64,000 nt of DNA from the NCBI RefSeq assembly GCF_001696535.1, contig NZ_MBQE01000001.1:1426001-1490000 (forward strand), written 5' to 3'. The number at the start of each line of letters is the position of its first letter. The first letter of the stretch is position 1. The notes under the pieces are model-generated. The model had not been told where the DNA came from. It saw only the letters and a list, made by a program, of their open reading frames with translations, and did no database searches. Of the stretch, positions 8,750 to 16,556 are shown piece after piece. The translations under genes and the position numbers were made by a program. This stretch comes from Stappia indica (GTDB taxonomy: Bacteria; Pseudomonadota; Alphaproteobacteria; Rhizobiales; Stappiaceae).

Positions 8750-9584
8750 TTTCTCTCTCCAGTTCCTCGATCAGCGAGTCCCACTCGTCGTTGCCGACGC
8801 GCACGAAATGCGCCCGCTCGCGGGCCATGATTGTGGGAATTCCGAAGCCCGGCGTGGTGCGCAGGACGATGGCCTTCGGCTTGCCGTTGGCCTCGCGGCA
8901 GGCTGCCAGCGCCTCGACCAGCGCCGCCATGTCGTTGCCGTTGATCTCGTAGGTCTCGAAGCCGAAGGCGCGCATCTTGTCGGCGACCGGCTCGATGGCG
9001 ACCGTCACCGGCCCGTCGGCCTGGATGCCGTTGCAGTCGATCAGCGCCACCAGCTTGTCGCACTTGAAGGTCGCGGCCCCCATGGCAGCTTCCCAGGTCG
9101 AGCCCTCGTCCAGCTCGCCGTCGGAGAACTCGCAGAAGACGCGGGCGGAGGAGTTGTCCAGCCGCAGACCCATCGCCATGCCGACAGCCTGCCCCAGGCC
9201 GTGGCCGAGCGAGCCGCCGACGATCTCCACGCCGACCGTCTCGTCGAACGTGCTCATCGGCAGGGCCGAACCGTTGAGGCCGTAGGTCGGCAGCTCGCCG
9301 TCGTCCAGGTAGCCGGCCTCGGCCAGCACCGCATACATGGCGATGGAATAATGCCCGGTGGACAGCAGGAAGCGGTCCCGGCCGTCCCAGTCCGGGTTTG
9401 CCGGATCGTGCCGCATCTCGTGGAAGTACAGCGCGGCCAGGCAGTCGGCGATGCCGAGCCCCTGGGCGATGTAGCCCTCGCCCTTGCCGGACGCCATGCC
9501 CATCATCTTGCGCCGCAGGTTGAGCGCGCGCGCCTTCAGCGCCGGCACGTCCGGTTCGCTCGGCGGGTGATTGCGGAGTTCCAT
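8742..9584 (-). CDS. Transketolase, N-terminal (ThDP pyrophosphate-binding) subunit
   Basis: 280 aa, ATG at 9584 (an AAGGA lies 9 nt upstream; a longer frame starts at 9656). It contains the thiamine diphosphate/Mg motif as SDGELDEGSTWEAAMGA...IDCNG (~145-180), with Ser in place of the usual first Gly, and LSTGHYSIAMYAVLAEAGY and GGSLGHGLGQAVGMA, which are conserved transketolase loops. It forms an active enzyme with the C-terminal subunit. It is first in a four-gene unit: transketolase N, transketolase C, cupin, alcohol dehydrogenase. Confidence 0.9.
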   Translation of the reverse strand: MELRNHPPSEPDVPALKARALNLRRKMMGMASGKGEGYIAQGLGIADCLAALYFHEMRHDPANPDWDGRDRFLLSTGHYSIAMYAVLAEAGYLDDGELPTYGLNGSALPMSTFDETVGVEIVGGSLGHGLGQAVGMAMGLRLDNSSARVFCEFSDGELDEGSTWEAAMGAATFKCDKLVALIDCNGIQADGPVTVAIEPVADKMRAFGFETYEINGNDMAALVEALAACREANGKPKAIVLRTTPGFGIPTIMARERAHFVRVGNDEWDSLIEELERENA

Positions 9585-9889
9585 CGCCACTGGATCCTTG
9601 CCTTTAGGAAATTGTCGGATCCGGAGACCGGCCGCACCTTGGGTGAAAGCGCGCAAATGCCGGGTCCGGGACGGGCTCGGGATGGCGGGGAAAGTCGGGC
9701 CTCCCGAAGGACAGGGGCACTATACGAACCGTCTCAAGCCTTGCGCCGGCCCTGCTGGCCTTCGCGGCAGACCACAGGGGAGGAAGGCCGGCCGGACGCG
9801 TATTGGTTCGCTCCCGAGGCCAGCCATCGCATTGCGGTGGCCATCCGGCCGTGAGGCAGTGCGGCACTCATCCGCAACGGGAGAACGAG
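9585..9889. other. Divergent promoter region, transketolase operon / tautomerase
   Basis: 305 bp between the minus-strand transketolase operon and the plus-strand tautomerase gene, with no credible gene. A TGGTT-N9-GGCCA element at 9804-9822 has the 19-bp geometry of the locus operator but matches only the TGG/CCA edges. No other structure was recognised. Confidence 0.5.
9804..9822. promoter_or_regulatory. Weak copy of the TGGTC-N9-GACCA operator
   Basis: TGGTT-N9-GGCCA, 68 bp upstream of the tautomerase start in a divergent promoter region. Eight of ten half-site positions agree with the exact copies. Position supports it; sequence alone is weak. Confidence 0.3.
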
Positions 9890-10096
9890 ATGCCGATTGT
9901 CGACATGAAGATGCTGGAAGGATTTTCGCAGGACCAGAAGGAGGCGATGTATGCGGAAGTCACCGACGCGCTCTGCCGCACCCTGGGCTGCCGGCCGGAC
10001 CAGGTCCGCATCATGGTGAGCGACCTTGCCACCGGCGACTTCGCGATAGCCGGCAAGAGCGTTGCCGCGATGCGCAAGGCATCGCCCTCCTCCTGA
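9890..10096 (+). CDS. 4-oxalocrotonate tautomerase family protein
   Basis: 68-aa protein starting MPIVDMKMLEGFSQDQKEAMY. Pro at position 2 (after Met removal the catalytic Pro1) and the short beta-alpha-beta length are hallmarks of 4-OT enzymes, which interconvert enol and keto acids. ATG at 9890 follows GGGAGAACGAG. It is encoded alone between divergent and convergent neighbours, closed by a strong hairpin. It could also be a dehalogenase-like or promiscuous tautomerase. A role in isomerising a pathway intermediate is inferred from position. Confidence 0.82.
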   Translation: MPIVDMKMLEGFSQDQKEAMYAEVTDALCRTLGCRPDQVRIMVSDLATGDFAIAGKSVAAMRKASPSS

Positions 10097-10113
10097 TCGA
10101 GGGCGATACGAGA

Positions 10114-10137
10114 CCGGGCCGGAGCGATCCGGCCCGG
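10114..10137. terminator. Hairpin between convergent genes
   Basis: Perfect 10-bp stem CCGGGCCGGA / TCCGGCCCGG with a GCGA tetraloop, 17 nt after the tautomerase stop and 11 nt beyond the stop of the convergent acyl-CoA synthetase gene. It has no clear T-tract, so it may be a bidirectional terminator or an RNA-protecting hairpin. Confidence 0.55.
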
Positions 10138-10148
10138 CGATCCCGGCC

Positions 10149-11717
10149 TTACGCAGGGCTTTCGAACAGTTTGCGCAACTCCGCCTTCAGCACCTTGCCC
10201 ATCGGGTTCTTCGGCAGCTCGTCGAGAATGCGCCAGTGGCGCGGGCACTGGTAGTCGGCGAGCTTTTCCCCGCACAGCGCCCGCAGGGCCTCGACATCGA
10301 CCGTGCCGCCCTCCGCTGGCACGATGCAGGCGGCGACATCCTCGCCGAGCGAGCGGTGCGGCACCGCCACCACCGCCGCTTCCTTCACCGACGGGCTGGA
10401 ATAGAGCACCTCCTCGACTGCGATGGAGGCGATCTTCAGCCCGCCGCGATTGATGATGTCCTTCAGCCGGTCGGTGAAGAACAGGAAGCCGTCCTCGTCG
10501 AGATAGCCGACATCGCCGGTGCGGATACCGCCGAGATCGAAGGCCTTCGCTGTGCCCTCCGGATTGCGGAAATATCCCGCGGCGACCGCCGGTCCGCGGA
10601 TGACGATCTCGCCCCGCTCGCCGCTCGGCAGCTCCCTGCCCTCCTCATCGACGATCGCGATCCCGCCATGGGGCATCGCCCGGCCGACCGAGCCGAATTT
10701 CGCGAAGGTCTCGTCCGGCAGCAGCACCGTTCCGTTCGGCCCGCTCTCGGTCATGCCGTAGATCTGCACCTGCTCCACATGCGGCCAGCGCCGCGCCAGC
10801 TTCTCCGCCACCTCGCGCGGCATCGCCGAGCCGCCATAGCCGATGCGCCGCAGCGACGAGACGTCGTAGTCGCCCTTGGCGAACTCCTCGATCATGAAAT
10901 GCACGACCGAGGGAACGCCGTGATAGAAGGTCGAGCGCTCCCGTGCGATCAGGTTGAGCCGCCCGGCATTGTCCAGCACGCCTTCGAAAACGAGCCCCGC
11001 GCCGCTGACCCAGGCCGACGAGCAGCCGAGATTGAGCCCGGACGAGGTGAAGAACGGCCAGCCGCCCTGGTAGAGGTCGCCGGGCTTGAGGCCCAGCGCC
11101 TCGGAGTTGCACATGCCGGAAGCGATGGTCGTGCGATGCGTGTGCATCACCGCCTTCGACTTGGCGGTGGTGCCGGAGGTGAACAGCAGCGAGGCGAGCG
11201 TTTCTGGATCCTGCGGCCCGGCAGGCGCCTTGCCCGTCAGATGGTCCTCGGGCCGCGGCCAGGGCCGCGCGTTCGCGTCCTCTGCGCCATCCGCATCGAC
11301 GACCAGCAACAGCGCGCGCGCATGAGCCGCCCGCATCCGCGGCGCGTCGGCCGCACGGCAGACGATGGCGACCGGGTCGACCAGCTCCATCGCATGCTCG
11401 ATCTCGCCCTGCGCGTAGCGGGTGTTCAGCGGGGCGATGGTCGCCCCCAGGCGGAACAGGCCAAGCGCCGTCAGGATCGCCTCCAGTCCGGCATCGTTGT
11501 CGAGGAAGACGGCGACCCGGTCACCCGCGCAGATCCCGCAGCCATGCAGGCCCGCCGCGACGGCCTCCATATGGCCGACGAGCTGGGCATAGCCCAGCCG
11601 CTCGCGATGCCCCGCGACCGAGCGCGCCGACAGCGCGATGGCCATCGGCCGTTCTTTGGCGTGCCACTCCAGGAGGGCCGGGACCGTCAGTTCGAGGAGC
11701 TTGTCTGGTTTTTGCAT
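10149..11717 (-). CDS. Acyl-CoA synthetase (AMP-forming, class I adenylate-forming)
   Basis: 522 aa. The P-loop-like AMP motif is LLFTSGTTAKSKAV (~178-191), followed by YGMTESG (A5, ~310), RTGDVGYLDEDG (A7) and the C-terminal PKNPMGKVLKAELRK with the catalytic lysine (A10). It activates a carboxylic acid to the CoA thioester with ATP. The ATG at 11717 has GAGG just upstream; the frame is open far beyond it, but that extension overlaps the divergent gene. The promoter is shared with the quinone oxidoreductase operon and contains an exact TGGTC-N9-GACCA site. Substrate unknown. Confidence 0.9.
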   Translation of the reverse strand: MQKPDKLLELTVPALLEWHAKERPMAIALSARSVAGHRERLGYAQLVGHMEAVAAGLHGCGICAGDRVAVFLDNDAGLEAILTALGLFRLGATIAPLNTRYAQGEIEHAMELVDPVAIVCRAADAPRMRAAHARALLLVVDADGAEDANARPWPRPEDHLTGKAPAGPQDPETLASLLFTSGTTAKSKAVMHTHRTTIASGMCNSEALGLKPGDLYQGGWPFFTSSGLNLGCSSAWVSGAGLVFEGVLDNAGRLNLIARERSTFYHGVPSVVHFMIEEFAKGDYDVSSLRRIGYGGSAMPREVAEKLARRWPHVEQVQIYGMTESGPNGTVLLPDETFAKFGSVGRAMPHGGIAIVDEEGRELPSGERGEIVIRGPAVAAGYFRNPEGTAKAFDLGGIRTGDVGYLDEDGFLFFTDRLKDIINRGGLKIASIAVEEVLYSSPSVKEAAVVAVPHRSLGEDVAACIVPAEGGTVDVEALRALCGEKLADYQCPRHWRILDELPKNPMGKVLKAELRKLFESPA

Positions 11718-11750
11718 TCCTGCCTCATCTGCCACGACGTGGACGTCGGT

Positions 11751-11774
11751 GATTTGGCCGCACTCTGCCAAATC
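11751..11774. promoter_or_regulatory. Inverted repeat in divergent promoter
   Basis: Perfect GATTTGGC-N8-GCCAAATC repeat, 34 bp upstream of the acyl-CoA synthetase start. It may be an additional operator or part of the synthetase promoter. No known regulator site was matched. Confidence 0.4.
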
Positions 11775-11798
11775 GATCAGGCGGTTGGAGGCGGGTTT

Positions 11799-11817
11799 TG
11801 GTCTCTTCTGCGGACCA
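11799..11817. promoter_or_regulatory. Exact TGGTC-N9-GACCA operator, acyl-CoA synthetase / oxidoreductase promoter
   Basis: TGGTC-N9-GACCA centred 69 bp upstream of the oxidoreductase start. The same ten fixed bases with the same spacer recur at 18335 and 24351. The half-sites equal those of FadR-type GntR regulators. An overlapping GACCA-A-TGGTC palindrome at 11813-11823 adds a second possible half-site arrangement. Likely bound by the tandem GntR protein encoded at 16557-18074 (inference). Confidence 0.6.
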
Positions 11818-11876
11818 ATGGTCAGGTTGCCCGCATTGGGGGCGATGGCCAGAAAATGCCGCAAAAGGAGCAACCC

Positions 11877-12860
11877 ATGACAATTGCCAGACAGATGCGG
11901 ATCCACGCCTATGGCGGGCCGGAAATGTTCCGCGCCGACCAGGTCGAGCTGCCCGAGCCGCAAGCCGGCGAGGTGCTGGTTCGCCAGCATGCGGCCGGCG
12001 TCAACTTCATCGACGTCTATCACCGCAAGGGCGTCTTCCCGCTGCCGGCGCTGCCCGGCCCGGTCGGCGTCGAGGCCGCCGGCGAGGTCCTCGCCTGCGG
12101 CTCCGGCGTTACCGCCTTTGCCCCCGGCGACCGTGTCGCCTATGCCGGCCCGCCGATCGGCTCCTATGCCGACATGCGCATCATGAAGGCCGCCGCTCTC
12201 GTGCGCCTGCCGGACGCCATCGGCTACGAGGAGGCCGCCGCGATCATGCTCAAGGGCATGACCGTGCACATGCTGATGACGCGGGTGCGCAAGCTTTCGG
12301 CCGGCGACACCATCCTCGTGCACTCGGCCGCCGGCGGCCTCGGACAGCTGCTCGGCCAGTGGGCCTCCTCGCTCGGCGTGCGGGTGATCGGCACCGTCGG
12401 TTCGCCCGACAAGGCCGAGATCGCCCGCCAGTCGGGATGCGCCGAGACCATCCTCTACAAGGAGACGGACTTCGTTGCCGCGGTCGACGAACTCACCGGC
12501 GGCGAGGGCGTCGATGCGGTATACGAAGGTCTCGGCGGCGACATCCTCACCCGCTCGCTCGGCTGCCTGAAGCCGTTCGGCCATGCGATCAATCTCGGCC
12601 AGGTCGGAAAGCCGCTCGACAGCGTGGCGCTGGCCGATCTGGGCCCGCAGCGCTCGCTCACCGTCTCCGTTCCCGGCGTCTTCGCGCATCTGCGCACCTG
12701 CAAGGACCTGCAAGGCGCCGCCGACGAAATGTTCGCGCAGGTGCTGAGCGGCAACATGCGCCCGCGCATCGGCGAGCGCTTCGCCCTGTCCAATGTCGCC
12801 GCCGCCCATGCCAAGCTCGAGGCAGGCCGCACCGCCGGCGCCATCGTGCTCGTGCCATGA
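11877..12860 (+). CDS. Quinone oxidoreductase-like MDR (NADPH-dependent)
   Basis: 327-aa zinc-independent medium-chain dehydrogenase/reductase. ATG at 11877 has AAAAGGAG upstream. It contains GVNFIDVYHRKGVFPLP (QOR signature, ~42-58), the nucleotide motif AAGGLGQLLGQWA (~150-162) and no zinc-ligand cysteines. Such enzymes reduce quinones or alpha,beta-unsaturated ketones or acyl groups with NADPH. The stop overlaps the thioesterase ATG (ATGA, 12857-12860), so the two are co-translated. It is divergent from the acyl-CoA synthetase. Confidence 0.88.
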   Translation: MTIARQMRIHAYGGPEMFRADQVELPEPQAGEVLVRQHAAGVNFIDVYHRKGVFPLPALPGPVGVEAAGEVLACGSGVTAFAPGDRVAYAGPPIGSYADMRIMKAAALVRLPDAIGYEEAAAIMLKGMTVHMLMTRVRKLSAGDTILVHSAAGGLGQLLGQWASSLGVRVIGTVGSPDKAEIARQSGCAETILYKETDFVAAVDELTGGEGVDAVYEGLGGDILTRSLGCLKPFGHAINLGQVGKPLDSVALADLGPQRSLTVSVPGVFAHLRTCKDLQGAADEMFAQVLSGNMRPRIGERFALSNVAAAHAKLEAGRTAGAIVLVP

Positions 12861-13285
12861 GCGCCGGACCGCTTCCCGACTATCCCATGTGGCAGGGCGC
12901 CATCGTCCGCCATGCGGACCTCGATCCCAACGATCACGTCACCAACTCGGTGATCTGCTCGTGGTTCGACGACGGGCGCTACGTGCTGCTGCGGCGCCAC
13001 CTGCGGCCCGTGGTGGAGCCGAGCGACTATTTCGCGCTGGTGATGCTGGAGATGCACTTCCTGCAGGAGGTGCGCATGTTCGACGAACCGCGCGTCGGCA
13101 CCGCCATCACGCGGATCGGGCGCAGCTCCATCGCCATGCAGCAGCATCTGCTCGTCGGGGAGCGGATCGCCGCGACGGCCACCTCGGTGACCGTGCTCGG
13201 CGACGGCGTTGCCCGGCGCGCCCGCCCGCTCGACGAGGCGCACCGGCGGGCGCTCGCCCCCTTCGTGCTGGCCGAGGCCTCTTAA
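12857..13285 (+). CDS. Acyl-CoA thioesterase (hotdog fold, 4HBT family)
   Basis: 142-aa protein with the hotdog-thioesterase opening VRHADLDPNDHVTNSVICSWFDDGRY (~18-43), where DxxxHVTN parallels the catalytic Asp and HVNN of 4-hydroxybenzoyl-CoA thioesterase-like enzymes, and a central YFALVMLEMHFLQEV strand. It hydrolyses an acyl- or aroyl-CoA. It is coupled to the oxidoreductase by ATGA overlap. Having a synthetase and a thioesterase in one locus suggests CoA-pool control, as in many acid-degradation clusters. Confidence 0.82.
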   Translation: MSAGPLPDYPMWQGAIVRHADLDPNDHVTNSVICSWFDDGRYVLLRRHLRPVVEPSDYFALVMLEMHFLQEVRMFDEPRVGTAITRIGRSSIAMQQHLLVGERIAATATSVTVLGDGVARRARPLDEAHRRALAPFVLAEAS

Positions 13286-13297
13286 GCACGCCGCGAT

Positions 13298-13316
13298 TGG
13301 TCCGCGTCCCACACCA
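13298..13316. promoter_or_regulatory. Near-exact TGGTC-N9-GACCA operator, acyl-CoA dehydrogenase promoter
   Basis: TGGTC-N9-CACCA, one mismatch from the exact sites, 73 bp upstream of the acyl-CoA dehydrogenase start in the 103-bp gap after the thioesterase. Suggests a separate promoter for the dehydrogenase/hydratase genes under the same regulator. Confidence 0.5.
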
Positions 13317-13388
13317 GCGCCGGCCTTGTGCCGACGCGGGCCAATGGCATCCATTGCCCCCGACGAACACGCACAGGACATCACGCCG

Positions 13389-14549
13389 ATGGATGACTTC
13401 TTCACCGCCGAGGAGCGCGCATTCCGCGAGACCGTGCGCGCCGAAATCGCCGCGATGTTGCCGGAGCATCTGGCCCGGCACACCCGCTCGCACCTGCACA
13501 TGCCCCGCGAGGTGATGGCGGAGTGGAACGCGATCCTGCATTCGCGCGGATGGTCCGCCCATCACTGGCCGAAGGAATATGGCGGACCCGGCTGGACGCC
13601 GATCCAGCGCTTCATCTTCGAGTCCGAACTTGCCCGCGCCGACGCCCCGCCGATCAGCGTCTTCGGCATCTATCTCGTCGGTCCGACGATCTTCAGCTTC
13701 GGCTCGCCGGAGCAGAAGGAGCGCTACCTGCCGGGCATCCTGTCGGGCGAGGAGTTCTGGTGCCAGGGCTATTCGGAGCCGGATGCGGGGTCCGATCTCG
13801 CCCGCCTGCGCACCACCGCCCGCAGGTCCGGCGACAAGTGGATCGTCAACGGCCAGAAGGCCTGGACCAGCGAGGGCCACTTCGCCGACCACATGATCCT
13901 CCTGGCCCGCACCAACATGGAGGTGAAACCGCAGGCCGGCCTCTCTCTGTTCGTCGTGCCGATGGATGCGCCCGGCATCACCGTCCAGCCGGTTATCACC
14001 ATCGACGGCGCCCACTCGGTCAACTCCGTCTTCCTCGACGATGTGGAGCTCGACGCCACGGCCCTGATCGGCGAGGTCGACCAGGGCTGGACCTACGCCA
14101 AGTTCCTGCTCAACAACGAGCGCACCAACAACGCCCAGATCCACAAGTCGCGGCGCGAATTCGACCTCCTGCGCGCGCGCATCGAGGCGGAGAAGGGCGA
14201 GATCCCGGTCGCCTGGCGCGAGCAGGTCGCCCGCATCGAGACGGACCTCGCCGCCTTGGAAATCACCGTGCTTCGCGTGCTCGCCGACGAGACGGACGGG
14301 CGCGATCCCGGCGCCAAGGCCTCCATTCTCAAGGTGATCGGCTCGCAGCTTCAGCAGGCGATCAGCGAGCTCGCCATGGAGGTGCTCGGTGAGGAAGCGG
14401 TCGCCACCGGCCTGCCGCTCGCCAACGACAACGACGGCTACGGCGCCTACTGGGCCGAGAAGCATCTCTTCCGCCGGGTCGTGACCATCTACGCGGGCAC
14501 CAACGAGATCCAGAAGACCATCATCGCCAAGACCGTTTTCAAAGGATGA
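13389..14549 (+). CDS. Acyl-CoA dehydrogenase family protein
   Basis: 386 aa from ATG 13389 (AGGA upstream); an in-frame ATG at 13344 would add 15 residues. It has the FAD-binding region CQGYSEPDAGSDLARLRTTA (~125-144), the NGQKAWTSEGHFADHMILLART beta domain, and IYAGTNEIQKTIIAK near the C-terminus. It introduces a 2,3-double bond into an acyl-CoA, passing electrons to ETF. It overlaps the next acyl-CoA dehydrogenase gene by 4 nt, and paired full-length/short dehydrogenases such as these often form heteromers in steroid, aromatic and branched-acid catabolism. Confidence 0.9.
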   Translation: MDDFFTAEERAFRETVRAEIAAMLPEHLARHTRSHLHMPREVMAEWNAILHSRGWSAHHWPKEYGGPGWTPIQRFIFESELARADAPPISVFGIYLVGPTIFSFGSPEQKERYLPGILSGEEFWCQGYSEPDAGSDLARLRTTARRSGDKWIVNGQKAWTSEGHFADHMILLARTNMEVKPQAGLSLFVVPMDAPGITVQPVITIDGAHSVNSVFLDDVELDATALIGEVDQGWTYAKFLLNNERTNNAQIHKSRREFDLLRARIEAEKGEIPVAWREQVARIETDLAALEITVLRVLADETDGRDPGAKASILKVIGSQLQQAISELAMEVLGEEAVATGLPLANDNDGYGAYWAEKHLFRRVVTIYAGTNEIQKTIIAKTVFKG

Positions 14550-15625
14550 CGACCATGCGCCGCTCCCACGACCAGAGCGAGACCGACAGCCTGCTGCGCG
14601 CCAGCGCCCGCGAGTTCGCCCGCGAACGCGAAGAGACGCGGGCCGATGCGGCCGACAGCTGGCGCGCCTTTGTCGAGGCCGGCTGGCCGGGCATGGGCCT
14701 TGAGGAGGACAGCGGCGGCCTCGGCGCCGACTTGCACCAGTGCTGTCTGGTCCTGCAGGAGGCCGGGCGGGCGCTGCTCGTCGAGACCGCTGCGACCGAC
14801 ATTCTCGTCGCGCCGCGCCTCGCGCAGGGCGCACCTGCCATCGCGGCCCTGATGCCGGACCTGCTGGAGGGACGCGCGCGCTTCGCGCTTGCCGGACAGG
14901 GCGACACCGGCTTCTCGCTCGGTGCCGACGGCAGGGTCACGGGCCGCTCGGCCCTGGTGCCGGGCGCCGACCGGGCGACCCATGTCCTGTTCCTCGCAGG
15001 CTCTGGCGAGAGTGCGAGCCTCTGCCTTGCCGAGCGCGGCACCGCCGGCCTTCGCATCCATCCGGCCCCGCTGCTGGATGGGCGCACCGCCGCCCGCATC
15101 GACCTCGATGCAGCCGACACCGGCGACATGACGGTCCTCTTCGCGGGGCGCGAGGCCTGCGACATCGCCGCGGAGCTCGAGGCGCTTCTCCTGTGCGGTG
15201 CGGCCAGCGAGGGGCTCGGCGCCTTCGAGGCCGCCTTCGAGATGACCGCCGACTACGTGCAGACGCGCCAGCAGTTCCGGCAGCCGCTCGCCTCGTTCCA
15301 GGCGGTCGAGCACACCATCGCGGACGTCTATTGCGAGCTGGAGAAGTTCCGCTCCCTGCACATGGCGATGGTCAGCGCTCTTTCTGCCGGCGGCACTCCG
15401 GTGCCGCAGGCCGTCGCGCATGCCCGCCTCTTCCACGCCAGCGACGTCGTCCGGGCGGTCGGCCGGCTCATCCAGATCACCGGCGGCATCGCCGTCACCG
15501 AGGAATACAAGCTCGGCCGTATCTATCGCCGTCTGCAGACGGACGCGGCCCTGTTCGGCGGCGCGCGCCGTCCCATCGAGACCCTCGCCGGCACGCCCAT
15601 GGCAAAGCCGGCCTCCTTTCACTGA
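14546..15625 (+). CDS. Acyl-CoA dehydrogenase family protein (short partner subunit)
   Basis: 359 aa, shorter and more divergent than its neighbour. The middle FAD/substrate-binding region is poorly conserved, but the C-terminal helical domain is clear (YVQTRQQFRQPLASFQAVEHTIADVYCELEK ~232-262 and QITGGIAVTEEYKLGRIYRR). ATGA overlap with the preceding dehydrogenase. By analogy with FadE heteromers it may be the partner chain of an alpha2beta2 enzyme, one chain carrying the catalytic base. That is inference; the gene order is what supports it. Confidence 0.85.
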   Translation: MTTMRRSHDQSETDSLLRASAREFAREREETRADAADSWRAFVEAGWPGMGLEEDSGGLGADLHQCCLVLQEAGRALLVETAATDILVAPRLAQGAPAIAALMPDLLEGRARFALAGQGDTGFSLGADGRVTGRSALVPGADRATHVLFLAGSGESASLCLAERGTAGLRIHPAPLLDGRTAARIDLDAADTGDMTVLFAGREACDIAAELEALLLCGAASEGLGAFEAAFEMTADYVQTRQQFRQPLASFQAVEHTIADVYCELEKFRSLHMAMVSALSAGGTPVPQAVAHARLFHASDVVRAVGRLIQITGGIAVTEEYKLGRIYRRLQTDAALFGGARRPIETLAGTPMAKPASFH

Positions 15626-15640
15626 AACGGGACCCCCAGC

Positions 15641-16447
15641 ATGAAGACCTACCCCCTCGAGGAACGCTACGAAACGCTGAAGATCAGCCGCGACGGGCGC
15701 AAGCTGACCATCACCATGAACCGCCCGGACTTCCTCAACGCGGCCGACACCGTGCTGCACGAGGAGCTGGCGCATGTGTTCTACGATGTCGCCGTCGACC
15801 CCGACAGCGACATCATCATCCTGACCGGCGCCGGTCGCGCCTTCTCCGCCGGCGGCGACATTCCGTGGATGCGCGATGCCATCGCCAAGCCGGAAATGTT
15901 CGAGCAGACCGCCCGCGAGGCCAAGCGCATCGCCTTCTCCATGCTGGAGCTGGAAAAGCCGCTGATCGCCAAGGTCAACGGCCACGCGACCGGCCTCGGC
16001 GCCACGCTGGCGCTGCTGTGCGACGTCATCTTCGCCTCGTCCCGGGCAAAGATCGGCGACCCGCACGTCTCCATCGGCTTCGTCGCCGGCGACGGCGGCC
16101 CGGCCCTGTGGCCCCAGCTGATCGGTTACGCCCGCGCCAAGGAGTATCTCATGACCGGCGACCTGATGCCGGCAACGGAGGCAGAGCGCATCGGCCTGAT
16201 CAACCACGTGGTCGAGCCGGAAGAACTGGACGCCCGCGTCGATGCCTTCGCCGACAAGCTGGCGAATGGCGCCACCAAGGCGATCCGCTGGACCAAGACC
16301 CTCGCCAACCTGGAGCTGCGACGCATCGTCGGTGCGGTGATGGATCCGGGCGTCGCCTACGAGGCCCTGTCCAACAACACCGCCGACCACCGCGAGGCCG
16401 TCGAGGCATTCCTCGCCAAGCGCCAGCCGGTCTTCACCGGCAAGTAA
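15641..16447 (+). CDS. Enoyl-CoA hydratase/isomerase family protein
   Basis: 268-aa crotonase-fold protein. The oxyanion loop is GAGRAFSAGGDIPWM (~67-81), and the second one is KVNGHATGLGATLALLCDVIFAS (~109-131). The two glutamates of classical crotonase are not at their usual places (GLGAT and AGDGGP replace the usual Glu-bearing motifs), so the reaction may be isomerisation, hydrolysis or lyase chemistry rather than simple hydration. It follows the two dehydrogenases by 15 nt and ends the plus-strand operon just before a terminator. Confidence 0.87.
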   Translation: MKTYPLEERYETLKISRDGRKLTITMNRPDFLNAADTVLHEELAHVFYDVAVDPDSDIIILTGAGRAFSAGGDIPWMRDAIAKPEMFEQTAREAKRIAFSMLELEKPLIAKVNGHATGLGATLALLCDVIFASSRAKIGDPHVSIGFVAGDGGPALWPQLIGYARAKEYLMTGDLMPATEAERIGLINHVVEPEELDARVDAFADKLANGATKAIRWTKTLANLELRRIVGAVMDPGVAYEALSNNTADHREAVEAFLAKRQPVFTGK

Positions 16448-16498
16448 CTCACCAACGGGCGGTCTCCGGAGACCGCCTTCTCGCCTTGGCACAAACGC

Positions 16499-16528
16499 AA
16501 AAACCGGACCCTCGCGGGTCCGGTTTTT
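16499..16528. terminator. Bidirectional rho-independent terminator
   Basis: Stem AAAAACCGGACCC / GGGTCCGGTTTTT with a TCGC loop, giving A-tract and T-tract on either side. It sits between the convergent hydratase gene and the tandem GntR gene. A second small hairpin, GCGGTCTCC / GGAGACCGC, precedes it at about 16459-16476. Confidence 0.9.
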
Positions 16529-16556
16529 CGTTTTCGGCTGCGGTCGACGGCCCGGT

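Noticed and set aside
10062-12860. Open frame of 932 codons spanning the synthetase and oxidoreductase
   Set aside because: The upstream part is the antisense of the synthetase gene; real start is the ATG at 11877 with a Shine-Dalgarno site.
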